From: an uncultured Pirellulaceae bacterium
Lineage (GTDB): Bacteria > Planctomycetota > Planctomycetia > Pirellulales > Pirellulaceae
Assembly (NCBI GenBank): GCA_938083195.1
Contig: CALKCK010000010.1
Span: 62,001-126,000, forward strand
Reading direction: 5' to 3'
Length of the DNA: 64,000 bases
Notes under the pieces: model-generated
Database searches by the model: none
Told to the model about the DNA's origin: nothing
The model's input: the letters and a program-made list of their open reading frames with translations, nothing else
Shown: positions 1-8,200 of the stretch, piece after piece
How the letters are laid out: the number at the start of each line of letters is the position of its first letter
Position numbering within the stretch: the stretch's first letter is position 1
Position numbers and translations under genes: made by a program

Positions 1-1069
1 GCTCAAGATTAGTCGTGGACAGAATCAACAGAAACGGAAGCAAAAGAATCGTCAAGTCATAGCCATAAAAATGCGGACTCAGGAGTACGGTCGCAACAAT
101 CATTGCGGAAAATTGTCGGGCAAAGGCATCCGAGTTTAACGCTACCGACTCTCCAACCGCTCGCCACAACAAGACTACAACGGTAAGTGATAACAGCAAA
201 GTAATTATCTTTGACAACCAGGGGGACTGTGCATGAAACGTCAACGTCACCGCGCCCCACAAACTGTGAGCATCTTCAAGCTGATAGCCAAGCGTTTGCA
301 AATAGTTGTTCATTTGAGAAACAACCTCAAGGTAATCCCCCCAAAGCCCTCCCTGAAAAAACCAGGAATAGGCAACTAAAGATACAACCACGAAAACTGC
401 GCCCACGGCAAAGGCCCACTGCCGTTTCACTAACATCGCCAGTCCAATCACCAGTCCTAAATGAGGCTTGAACACAATCATCCCAAAAACAAGCCCCGCC
501 AGAAAAGGCCGTTGATGGCGGAGCAATAAAAATACTCCCAACAAGATCAATAAAAGGAAAACTGACTTTTGTCCCATCACGAGTGAATTTAGAACAGGCA
601 CAAAAAGAACTGCTGCCAGGACATAAGCGAAAATATAGTCTCGACTTGCTGGGTAAAACCGGAACACCAACCAACCAACCATCGAAAACGCAACCGCGCT
701 TAACCCCAGCCATAACCTTGACGCAGTCGCATAATCCAACGACGCCATTGGCCTCAAAAGCGAATAATAAAACGGTGGATAGACCATCGGAAAATAGTTC
801 GACGCAGGCCACTCGAAACCGACAGTTTGAGGATCGTGCTGCAGTGAATCAACGTATTGCTTTTCATACAACTGCGATGACTGATCACCCAACAGAACCT
901 TTGCCCCAATCCACTCTTGAAGAAAATCGCCGCCCAATGGGGCAGTTCGCATTCCCTCTGTCACTCGAAAATTAGGGGAAAAAGAAAAAATCAGCGCGGC
1001 GATCAATAATGGCAGGCAAAGGGTCAGCCAAGGCACGCCAACGTTTGACAATTCGCCCCTTTCAGTCAT
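1..1069 (-). CDS. GT87-family polyprenyl-phosphate-dependent mannosyltransferase-like membrane protein (partial)
   Basis: The minus strand is open from an ATG at 1069 to the window edge, giving at least 356 residues with no stop. The product is very hydrophobic, with about eight membrane segments, the first near residues 12-31. It fits GT87 (DUF2029) glycosyltransferases, which use a lipid-linked sugar donor and build glycans on the outer face of the cytoplasmic membrane. Visible hallmarks are an early Gly-Gly-Asp-Phe (residues 46-49) after the first helix, a YPPF motif near 97-100, GQKS near 166-169 followed by helices, a KPHLG motif near 201-205, and SPHFYGYD near 331-338. The 3' end is missing, so the full length is unknown. 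The nearest gene on the strand is trxA, upstream in transcription and closed by its own terminator, so this gene is probably a separate unit. Family assignment is fairly sure; substrate is not. Confidence 0.8.
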   Translation of the reverse strand, partial: MTERGELSNVGVPWLTLCLPLLIAALIFSFSPNFRVTEGMRTAPLGGDFLQEWIGAKVLLGDQSSQLYEKQYVDSLQHDPQTVGFEWPASNYFPMVYPPFYYSLLRPMASLDYATASRLWLGLSAVAFSMVGWLVFRFYPASRDYIFAYVLAAVLFVPVLNSLVMGQKSVFLLLILLGVFLLLRHQRPFLAGLVFGMIVFKPHLGLVIGLAMLVKRQWAFAVGAVFVVVSLVAYSWFFQGGLWGDYLEVVSQMNNYLQTLGYQLEDAHSLWGAVTLTFHAQSPWLSKIITLLLSLTVVVLLWRAVGESVALNSDAFARQFSAMIVATVLLSPHFYGYDLTILLLPFLLILSTTNLE

Positions 1070-1228
1070 CGAATTTTGCTCGCACTCCGATGGAGTCATA
1101 CCAATATTGCACTTATGAAAGGGCGAAAATTTTACTCGTTAAAGAATAACCGACACCTCAGACAAACCGAATGCCGATCTCGCATTGCTGTCAATCTTTA
1201 CTTTTACAAACTCTCACAGCAGGCGCAC

Positions 1229-1257
1229 AAAAAAACCTTTGCCAAAAAGCAAAGGTT
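1229..1257 (-). terminator. Intrinsic terminator of the selenocysteine thioredoxin gene
   Basis: Read on the minus strand, AACCTTTGC pairs perfectly with GCAAAGGTT around a six-base loop (stem arms 1249-1257 and 1234-1242) and runs directly into seven T residues. It lies about 30 nt after the trxA stop codon, which supports that stop as the true gene end. Confidence 0.9.
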
Positions 1258-1288
1258 CCTGTTTAACAGCAAATTGCATTGCAAATTG

Positions 1289-1609
1289 TTAACTACTGTG
1301 ATTATCAAGGACGGCCTGCAAATCGCTCTTGTCCCGGTATCCGGCGATTCGCTCTACGACTTCGCCACCTTTAAATACTAAAATCGTCGGCACAGCGGAA
1401 ATCCCAAACTGAACCGCTAATTCCATATGATCGCCTACGTTTACCTTGCCGACAACCGATTTTCCATCGTTCTCTACTGCAAGTTCATCAATGACTGGAC
1501 CCAGTCGTTTGCAGGGAGGTCAGCCTTGTGACCAAAAATCAACCAAAACGGGTTTTTCGGAGCCGATCACATCTGCTTCGAATGAGTCCTTCGTAAATTC
1601 TGCCGCCAT
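1289..1609 (-). CDS. trxA: Selenocysteine-containing thioredoxin (in-frame UGA at catalytic position)
   Basis: Reading from ATG 1609 through one in-frame TGA (1520-1522) to TAA 1289-1291 gives a 106-residue protein, the usual thioredoxin length. Residues 20-29 are PVLVDFWSQG, then the TGA (codon 30), then PPCKRLGP. The active site is therefore U-P-P-C, where classical thioredoxin has C-G-P-C; the resolving Cys33 is intact. Downstream the fold is normal, including the cis-Pro loop (ISAVPTILVFKGG) and the final helix. Both halves are in one frame with no frameshift. GGAGAG precedes the ATG, a promoter lies at 1698-1725, and a strong terminator follows. Thioredoxins reduce protein disulfides; Sec at the attacking position would raise nucleophilicity. 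The alternative is a pseudogene with a nonsense mutation. The SECIS-like hairpin and otherwise perfect conservation argue against that. The Sec genes selA, selB and selC are not in the window. Confidence 0.88.
1490..1522 (-). promoter_or_regulatory. Bacterial SECIS element with the Sec UGA codon of trxA
   Basis: On the mRNA strand, 18 nt after the UGA (1520-1522), GACUG and CAGUC (1506-1502 and 1497-1493) form a five-base-pair stem closing a GGUC apical loop. Two further A-U pairs lie beyond a C-A mismatch. From memory, E. coli fdhF also has a GGUC loop 18 nt after its UGA, which SelB recognises. The bulged U of the E. coli element is not obvious here. Confidence 0.82.
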
Positions 1610-1697
1610 ATTCTCTCCAATTTAAAAATCTTCGCCAAGCTCGGGATTGACCCGAATAACGAATACACAATTCCTGATCATCTCGACCGTTTTTCCG

Positions 1698-1725
1698 ATT
1701 CTAGCCGGTAGCCCATTCAGGTCAA
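1698..1725 (-). promoter_or_regulatory. Candidate sigma-70 promoter for trxA
   Basis: On the minus strand TTGACC (1725-1720) and TAGAAT (1703-1698) are separated by 16 bp. The start of transcription would fall near 1691, leaving a leader of about 80 nt before the trxA ATG. It lies between fusA and trxA, so trxA can be expressed apart from the ribosomal cluster. Confidence 0.55.
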
Positions 1726-1839
1726 CAAGCCATCATCACGAGTTCGACTCGATCGCTGCCACCAAGCTTTCCTACGCTAATGATCGACATTAACCGCGGA
1801 ATAAACTTACACTCCCCCAAGAATTTTCATGAAAAAACT

Positions 1840-3921
1840 TTACAGGGCAAATGATTGAGCAACGTCCGCTGGGGCCGGAGCGTATTCCAGCGGTTCCATT
1901 GAACTCCCTGCCCTACCCTGCGAAAGTGACCGCATCGCACTTGAATAACCGAATAGCTCAGCCAACGGTGCATTGGCAATGATTGTTGTCGTTTCCAGAT
2001 GAGTGTCTGTACTGACGATCTGGGCACGCCGCTGGGCTAAGTCGCCAACAAATTCGCCGTAGTAATCTTCTGGTGTTGTGATAGTCAGCTTCATAATCGG
2101 TTCCAGCAACAATGGAGACGCCTTGCTCAAAGCCTCTTCGAACGCTTCTCCTGCAGCAATGGAAAACGCCATGGGAGTCGATTCTTCAGTCGTCTCAGCA
2201 TCCAACAACGTCACCCGAATTTTCGCCAACGGGAAGCTACCAATCGAACCGCCTCCTTCTCCACGGGCTTTGATTTCATCTTTTACGGACTGCACCATCT
2301 CCGGTGGCATCGCGTCGACAGGTAATCGACTTCGAATCGCTACGCCCGTTTCAATTTTTTCATCGGGCTCCATTCGCAATTTGACCTTGGCAAACAATTG
2401 CTGGCCGTTGACTAAGCGATGGCACTCCCCAGTAACCTCAACACTCTGACCTATCGTTTCTCGATAGGAAACACGAGGCTTATGAACTTTCACATTTAGA
2501 TTAAAATCTCGCAGGAGTCGATTCTTAATCACCTCTAAATGCAACTCGCCCATCCCAGCAATCAACGTCTGACCAGTATCTTCATTCTCATTCGCCTTGA
2601 ATGTCGGATCCTGTTTCTTCAACAAATCAAGAACATCGCCCAACTTGTTTCGGTCCGCCATCGACTCAGGTTCAATCGCCATCTCAATAACGGTTTCAGG
2701 AAACTCAATAGGCTCGAGAAGAATTGGATCACTCTGCTCGCAAAGCGTATCTCCAGTTACCGCAAATCGGGGACCAATGACGCCAACGATTTCACCACAA
2801 CTAATTTCATCCAACTGGCCATCACGTTCTTTTTTTGTCGCATGAATCTGCCACAGTTGTGCGGCGTTTTCTTTCTTATCCTTGGAAGGACAGTAAACTC
2901 GCGAATTCCCCTTCAGCACTCCCGAGTAAACCCGTATCCAGTACAGGTCACCAGTTTTCGCTGGTAAGATCTTAAACACCAATCCACAAAACGGCTCTTT
3001 CGGATCTGGCTTGCGAGACAGTTCCTGTTCGGGCTTTCGCGGATTAGTTCCCACCACAGGGGGACGCTCAAGTGGATTGGGGAGATAGTGCTTAACTCCG
3101 TCGAGCACACCTTGGACGCCGATGCCGTGCAGCGCAGAACCACAAACAACCGGATGAATCTTTCCCTTCAAGGTCGCTTCGCGAATCGTCTTCCGAATCA
3201 ACTCATTCGAAATCGACTTCCCCTCAAACGCCAATTCCGCCATCTCATCACTGAAATCGTACAGCGTTTCGAGCAATGTCTCGCGTGCAAATTCAGCTTC
3301 ATCGAGTAGGTCTTCTGGAATCGGCGACTCTTTTTGTTTCTTCCCCTCGTCCTCAAAGGTGACGTACCGCATTTTTATCAAGTCAATCAACCCACGAAAT
3401 GGATTGTCGACGTGCGATGGACCCAAGCCCACGGGAATTTGCAAGGCTACCGGGTTGGCTCCCAACCGTTTCTTAATCTCATCGAAAACCCGCTCAAATC
3501 CTGCACCCTCGCGATCGAGCTTATTGATGAACGCCATTCTGGGTACGCCATACTTATTGGCCTGCCGCCAAACCGTTTCGCTTTGAGCCTCCACTCCCTC
3601 ACGCGCGCTGAACACAACTACAGCGCCATCGAGTACTCGCAGGCTTCGCTCGACTTCGGCTGTAAAATCCACGTGCCCGGGCGTATCCAACAGATTGACG
3701 TGAATGTCTTTCCAGTCAAACGTCACACAAGCAGAATAAATTGTGATTCCACGTTCCTGCTCTTCTTGATCATCGTCGGTTGTCGTCGTTCCACTATCAA
3801 CTTTTCCAACACGATGCTTGGCGCCGCTGAGAAACAACATCCGCTCGGTCACCGTTGTTTTCCCAGCATCAATATGAGCGATGATGCCGATGTTTCTCAG
3901 ATTTTGGAGTTTACGAGCCAT
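1840..3921 (-). CDS. fusA: Translation elongation factor G
   Basis: A 693-residue GTPase that drives tRNA-mRNA translocation on the ribosome. The P-loop AHIDAGKTT is at residues 15-23, DTPGHVDF follows for G3, and NKLD for G4. Domains II to V follow in normal order and the length matches EF-G. The switch I segment keeps QERGITI but is preceded by a run of Thr and Asp (TTTTDDDQEE) where most bacteria have TTMDWMEQE. I recall planctomycetes and spirochaetes having two EF-G types; the position beside rpsG suggests the translocation type, which is inference. The gene follows rpsG by 141 nt, with an intrinsic terminator in the gap, so it probably has its own promoter. Start ATG 3921 gives the canonical N-terminus. 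Confidence 0.97.
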   Translation of the reverse strand: MARKLQNLRNIGIIAHIDAGKTTVTERMLFLSGAKHRVGKVDSGTTTTDDDQEEQERGITIYSACVTFDWKDIHVNLLDTPGHVDFTAEVERSLRVLDGAVVVFSAREGVEAQSETVWRQANKYGVPRMAFINKLDREGAGFERVFDEIKKRLGANPVALQIPVGLGPSHVDNPFRGLIDLIKMRYVTFEDEGKKQKESPIPEDLLDEAEFARETLLETLYDFSDEMAELAFEGKSISNELIRKTIREATLKGKIHPVVCGSALHGIGVQGVLDGVKHYLPNPLERPPVVGTNPRKPEQELSRKPDPKEPFCGLVFKILPAKTGDLYWIRVYSGVLKGNSRVYCPSKDKKENAAQLWQIHATKKERDGQLDEISCGEIVGVIGPRFAVTGDTLCEQSDPILLEPIEFPETVIEMAIEPESMADRNKLGDVLDLLKKQDPTFKANENEDTGQTLIAGMGELHLEVIKNRLLRDFNLNVKVHKPRVSYRETIGQSVEVTGECHRLVNGQQLFAKVKLRMEPDEKIETGVAIRSRLPVDAMPPEMVQSVKDEIKARGEGGGSIGSFPLAKIRVTLLDAETTEESTPMAFSIAAGEAFEEALSKASPLLLEPIMKLTITTPEDYYGEFVGDLAQRRAQIVSTDTHLETTTIIANAPLAELFGYSSAMRSLSQGRAGSSMEPLEYAPAPADVAQSFAL

Positions 3922-3980
3922 AATAAATCAGCAACTAGAAGCGTGATTGCCTGGAAATTTAATCTCGCAATCGGAAATTT

Positions 3981-4008
3981 CAATCATCCGATTGCAATCA
4001 TCCGATAA
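3981..4008. repeat. 14-bp tandem duplication between rpsG and fusA
   Basis: CAATCATCCGATTG (3981-3994) is followed at once by CAATCATCCGATAA (3995-4008), 12 of 14 bases identical. It sits between the terminator and fusA, in the probable fusA promoter or leader region. Similar two-copy duplications of about 15 bp occur in other gaps of this window. Confidence 0.7.
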
Positions 4009-4013
4009 GCGCA

Positions 4014-4047
4014 TAAAAAAACCGCTCCGTGTTCGACGAAGCGGTTT
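4014..4047 (-). terminator. Intrinsic terminator between rpsG and fusA
   Basis: On the minus strand AAACCGCT (4047-4040) pairs with AGCGGTTT (4026-4019) and is followed by a T run ending near 4014. It lies 16 nt after the rpsG stop. It may end or attenuate rpsL-rpsG transcription before fusA. Confidence 0.8.
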
Positions 4048-4062
4048 GGATTCAGTTTTCTA

Positions 4063-4533
4063 CTACCAAGCGAAGTGTGCAAACGCTTTGTTCGCTTCCG
4101 CCATTCGATGGGTGTTCTCTCGTTTCGTCATCGCCGCACCTTCACGGTTGTACGCTGCGACCAATTCATCCGCTAGACGCAAATGAGTCGGACGACCCTT
4201 CTTGTCACGGATCGCCGTTAAGAGCCATCGAATCGCCAGCGATTGCTGTCGACTTCGACTGACCTGCATCGGCACCTGATAAGACGCACCACCAACTCGC
4301 TTTGAGCGAACTTCGATGTGTGGCTTCACGTTTTCGACAGCCGTGGTGAAAACGTCAATGGATTCTGCATCTGGAACACGCTTTTTAATTTCGTCCAGAG
4401 CGTTGTAGAAAACAGCCTGTGCTGTGGTTTTCTTTCCATCCCACATCAAGCAATTGATGAACTTACTAGCCAAAATTGAATCAAACTTTGGATCCGGCTT
4501 TAGCTGCGTTCGGCTTGCGGTAATTCTTCCCAT
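4063..4533 (-). CDS. rpsG: 30S ribosomal protein S7 (uS7)
   Basis: The 156-residue product has the typical S7 length and an N-terminus of the kind [19 protein letters not shown]. It carries the highly conserved [18 protein letters not shown] and [19 protein letters not shown] segments (residues about 26-42 and 70-88). S7 nucleates assembly of the 30S head and contacts the E-site tRNA and S11. The gene follows rpsL by 65 nt in the classical str-operon order. In E. coli S7 is the translational repressor of this operon; no S7-binding structure was recognised in the rpsL-rpsG gap here. Confidence 0.97.
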   Translation of the reverse strand: MGRITASRTQLKPDPKFDSILASKFINCLMWDGKKTTAQAVFYNALDEIKKRVPDAESIDVFTTAVENVKPHIEVRSKRVGGASYQVPMQVSRSRQQSLAIRWLLTAIRDKKGRPTHLRLADELVAAYNREGAAMTKRENTHRMAEANKAFAHFAW

Positions 4534-4598
4534 GATACTCTGTATTTTTATTAGAAATGTTTGCTATTGATATTTAGATTTGCGAACAACGCAACGAA

Positions 4599-4964
4599 CT
4601 ACTTTTTCGCGCCGTAACGACTTCGCGATTGCTTTCGGTTTTCAACACCCAAGGTGTCTTGAGCACCACGAACAACCTGATACCGAACACCTGGAAGATC
4701 ACGAACTCGCCCGCCGCGCACCAATACGATTGAGTGCTCCTGCAAGTTGTGTCCCTCACCAGGGATGTATACCGTCACTTCTTTACCGTTAGAAAGTCGC
4801 ACACGCGTGATCTTCCGCAACGCCGAATTCGGCTTTTTCGGAGTCATTGTCCGAACCTGCAGACACACGCCCTGCTTTTGAGGGCAACGCTCCAACACGG
4901 GAGCTTTGGTGAACTTGCGTTTCTTCTTGCGTTTCTTGCGGAGAAGTTGATTAATCGTAGGCAT
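4599..4964 (-). CDS. rpsL: 30S ribosomal protein S12 (uS12)
   Basis: A 121-residue basic protein of the decoding centre, starting [18 protein letters not shown]. The invariant [11 protein letters not shown] loop (near residues 40-50), where streptomycin-resistance substitutions arise, is wild type. The [13 protein letters not shown] loop is intact, including the Asp that many bacteria methylthiolate. The internal segment [14 protein letters not shown] has Cys-rich features seen in many bacterial S12 proteins. It is the first gene of the rpsL-rpsG unit and is separated from rpoC by 293 nt holding a good promoter candidate. Confidence 0.97.
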   Translation of the reverse strand: MPTINQLLRKKRKKKRKFTKAPVLERCPQKQGVCLQVRTMTPKKPNSALRKITRVRLSNGKEVTVYIPGEGHNLQEHSIVLVRGGRVRDLPGVRYQVVRGAQDTLGVENRKQSRSRYGAKK

Positions 4965-5066
4965 TCGTTCTTCTATCTATCCACGCGCCGATTTCGTCAG
5001 CGCTACTAATTCCAGGTGAATCTTCATCCGGTCCAATTGCGCAAACCGCACAAGTGGAAGCCCGTA

Positions 5067-5094
5067 AAAATAATAGTTTTGTGCAAAATGTCAA
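5067..5094 (-). promoter_or_regulatory. Candidate promoter of the rpsL-rpsG unit
   Basis: The minus strand shows a perfect TTGACA (5094-5089), a 16-bp spacer and TATTTT (5072-5067). About 10 bp upstream of the -35 is an inverted repeat, TGACAT-TTCAAT-ATGTCA (5103-5120), which could be an operator or chance AT-rich sequence. The rest of the rpoC-rpsL gap (4965-5257) shows nothing else. Confidence 0.55.
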
Positions 5095-5257
5095 CCTCAA
5101 ATTGACATTTCAATATGTCATTTCAGGGAGGATGGGAAAAATGGCATCACCAATAACAATCTATCGGCTTGGATGCCTCATAATTACCCATTTTCCAAGG
5201 AAAAAACCAATTTAGCAGCAACTTTTGCCACTTTGCTGAATTTCCCCGAATCCCTTA

Positions 5258-8200
5258 CTACGCTCCTCCATCCAATACGTCTTGCCATTCCTTGAGCTTG
5301 TCCCACTCGCCAGCTGCTGCCAACTGAGCCTGATCAGGCCAGGTCGATGGATTCATGGTCGCCATGATTCCACCCGCATGATCAAGGACCTCTTTAATTT
5401 GATCCGGCGTAGTTTGAGCTAACTGTTGAAAACTCATTAAACCCACGCTGTTAAGCAGCCCTGCGACTTGAGGCCCAATTCCTTCGATTTTGGTCAAATC
5501 ATCAGAGGCCACTACTCTTCCGCCGTTAAGCTGATCCTGCCACTGACTAAGCTTATCCCACTCACCAGCAGCCGCTAATTGAGCTTGATCCGCCCAAGTC
5601 GCTGGATCCTGCGAATCAAATCCGCCGGCAACCAAGAAGTCCTTCAACTCAGCCGCTGACGCTTGTGTCAATTGTGCGAAGGTTGTAATCCCAGCCGTCG
5701 CAAGATGCTCAGCAATCTTAGGACCAATTCCCTCTATTTTTGTTAGGTCGTCCGCTCCAGTCGCTACTGGAGCCGGTGCAGATTCCGCTGGCCGACCACC
5801 GACTAAGCGATCCTGCCAGTCCTGCAATTGCGTCCAAGCTCCCACAGCAGCTAGTTGAGCCTGATCGCACCAAGTGGTTGCGTCATGTGCTCCATAGCCT
5901 CCGGCTGCATCAAGTATTTCTCGAACTCGAACCGATCCGGCAGAAGCCAGTTGTGAGTAGGACGTAATGCCGGCCGCATTTAAGTGCCCCGCAATCCCCG
6001 GCCCGATCCCTTCGATCCGAGTTAAATCATCCACCTCGACGGGTGCCGTCTGGGCAACAACAGGTGCATCTCCAGCAGTCACGCGACCACCATCAAGACG
6101 TGTCTGCCATTCTTTCAATTGATCCCATTCACCTCTGGCAGCCATCTGCGATTGATCTGGCCAGGTAGTTGTATCGTGTGCCCCATAGCCACCGACATTA
6201 TCCAAGATCGACCGGATTCTCGCTGGGTCAGTTCCCGCAAGTTCCGCGAAAGTGAAAATACCAGCGTCATTGAGATGCTTTGCGATCGCAGGGCCAATTC
6301 CCTCAATGCGAGTCAAATCATCACCGGCAGCAGGCATCGGCTCGGGTGAAGTAAAGCCACCCAGCAACGCATCCAAACCAGCATCATGAATCGCTCCAGC
6401 CATTGGCACTACTTCTTGACTAGCCATCGCGTTCGAGAAATCATCACCACCGATCACCGCTCCTGTATCAGCAGGAGCTCCACCGTCACCACCGAAAATT
6501 TTCCATGGGTCATCGACAGGTTCTGGAGCCTGTGTTTCAGCTTGCAACTTCATCGCTTCCAAGTTGTACTGAACGTCCGAATCTTGGAAGGTTCGGAATC
6601 CTGTTCCAGCCGGAATCAGATGGCCAAGAATAACGTTTTCTTTCAGACCAACAAGATTGTCCACTTTTCCAGCTAATGCTGCCTCGGTGAGAACCTTTGT
6701 TGTTTCCTGGAAACTCGCCGCCGAGATGAAACTCGAGCTTTGTACCGCAGCCTTGGTGATACCCAACAACTGAGTACTGTAAGTCGCTGATTTAGGCTTG
6801 GTGCACTTCGCTGGCTTTCCACCCAGTGTTTCGACTTGAGCGTTTGTGTCTTCGAAGACGACCTTGGGAACAATTTGACCTTTAGAGAAATCGCTATCGG
6901 CTTTGTCTGTCACCTTCACACACTTGCCAAGTTGATCATTGACTTGTTGGAAATCAAATCGATCACAAATCAAACCTGGCAGCATATTAGTATCGCCCGC
7001 CGATTCAATTTTCACTTTCCTAAGCATCCTCGCGATAATGATTTCAACGTGCTTATCGTTGATTTCCACTCGCTGACTTCGGTAGACCTGCTGAATCTCA
7101 TGACCAAGATACTGCTGAACGGCCTCTTCACCCGAAACCCGTAGAATATCATGAGGAACCAACGGGCCGTCGACCAATTGCTGGCCGGCCTTAACGATGT
7201 CGCCCGTGTGAACTCGGAACCGTTTTCCAGGTGGAACTAAGTGCTCCGCCTCGATTCCACTCTCACTCTTAACAACAATCGATCGCTTTCCACGTTTCTT
7301 CTCAGTTTGAATCTCAACGACACCGTCGATTTCGGCAAGTACCGCCGGGTCTTTGGGTTTTCGTGCTTCGAAAATCTCTGTTACTCGAGGTAGACCTCCA
7401 GTAATATCTGAAATACCCGATGCTTCTCGAGGCGTTTCCGCAACGGTCGAACCGGCAGAAATCATGTCACCTTCGTTGACCGTGATGTTCGCTCGTTCAG
7501 GCAGGTAATAAACATCCGCAACATTTCCGTCGCTATCTTCGACAACGATCTGAGGATGCATATCGCCTTTGAAGTCAATGATCGTCTTTCGAATCGTACC
7601 ACTGGCTTCCGTTTCAATCTGCATTGTCTCGCCATCGATAATATCTTCGAAGCGAATTTTACCAGCAACTTCCGAGAGTACAGGAACCGCAAACGGGTTC
7701 CACTCGCAAAGGACAATATCCGCTTCAACCTCTTGGTCGTCCGCGACGCGGAGTATCGAACCTTGAGGAATCTTATGACTTTCTAATTCACGACCACGCG
7801 GATCAAGAATCGAAATCTCTCCATTTCGATTCAACACCACGGTGTCACCTTTGTCATTGGTGGCATAACGCATCCGTGTGATCTTAACGACACCTGCACG
7901 GGTACATTTTTTCTGGTTCTCTTCGGTGACCGTACTGGCAACACCACCGATGTGGAACGTCCGCATCGTCAACTGTGTTCCAGGTTCACCGATACTCTGG
8001 GCCGCGATGATTCCAACCGCCATCCCCTCTTCGACCATATCTCCGGTCGACATGTCCATTCCGTAACAACAACGACAAACACCGAGAGGTGCGTCACAAG
8101 TCATTGGACTTCGAACTTGGATCTTCTCTAATCCCATCTCTTCGATCTTACGCGCGATTTCCGGCGTAATCATCTGGCTCTCACGAACCACCACTTCATC

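Noticed and set aside
327..812. Open frame of 161 codons on the minus strand in a second frame
   Set aside because: It overlaps the longer GT87 frame, which has clear membrane and motif structure.
1289..1609. Reading the UGA-split thioredoxin as a pseudogene
   Set aside because: The protein is otherwise intact in one frame, the UGA is exactly at the catalytic Cys, a SECIS-like hairpin follows at the right distance, and promoter, RBS and terminator are sound. Genome-wide Sec genes still need checking.
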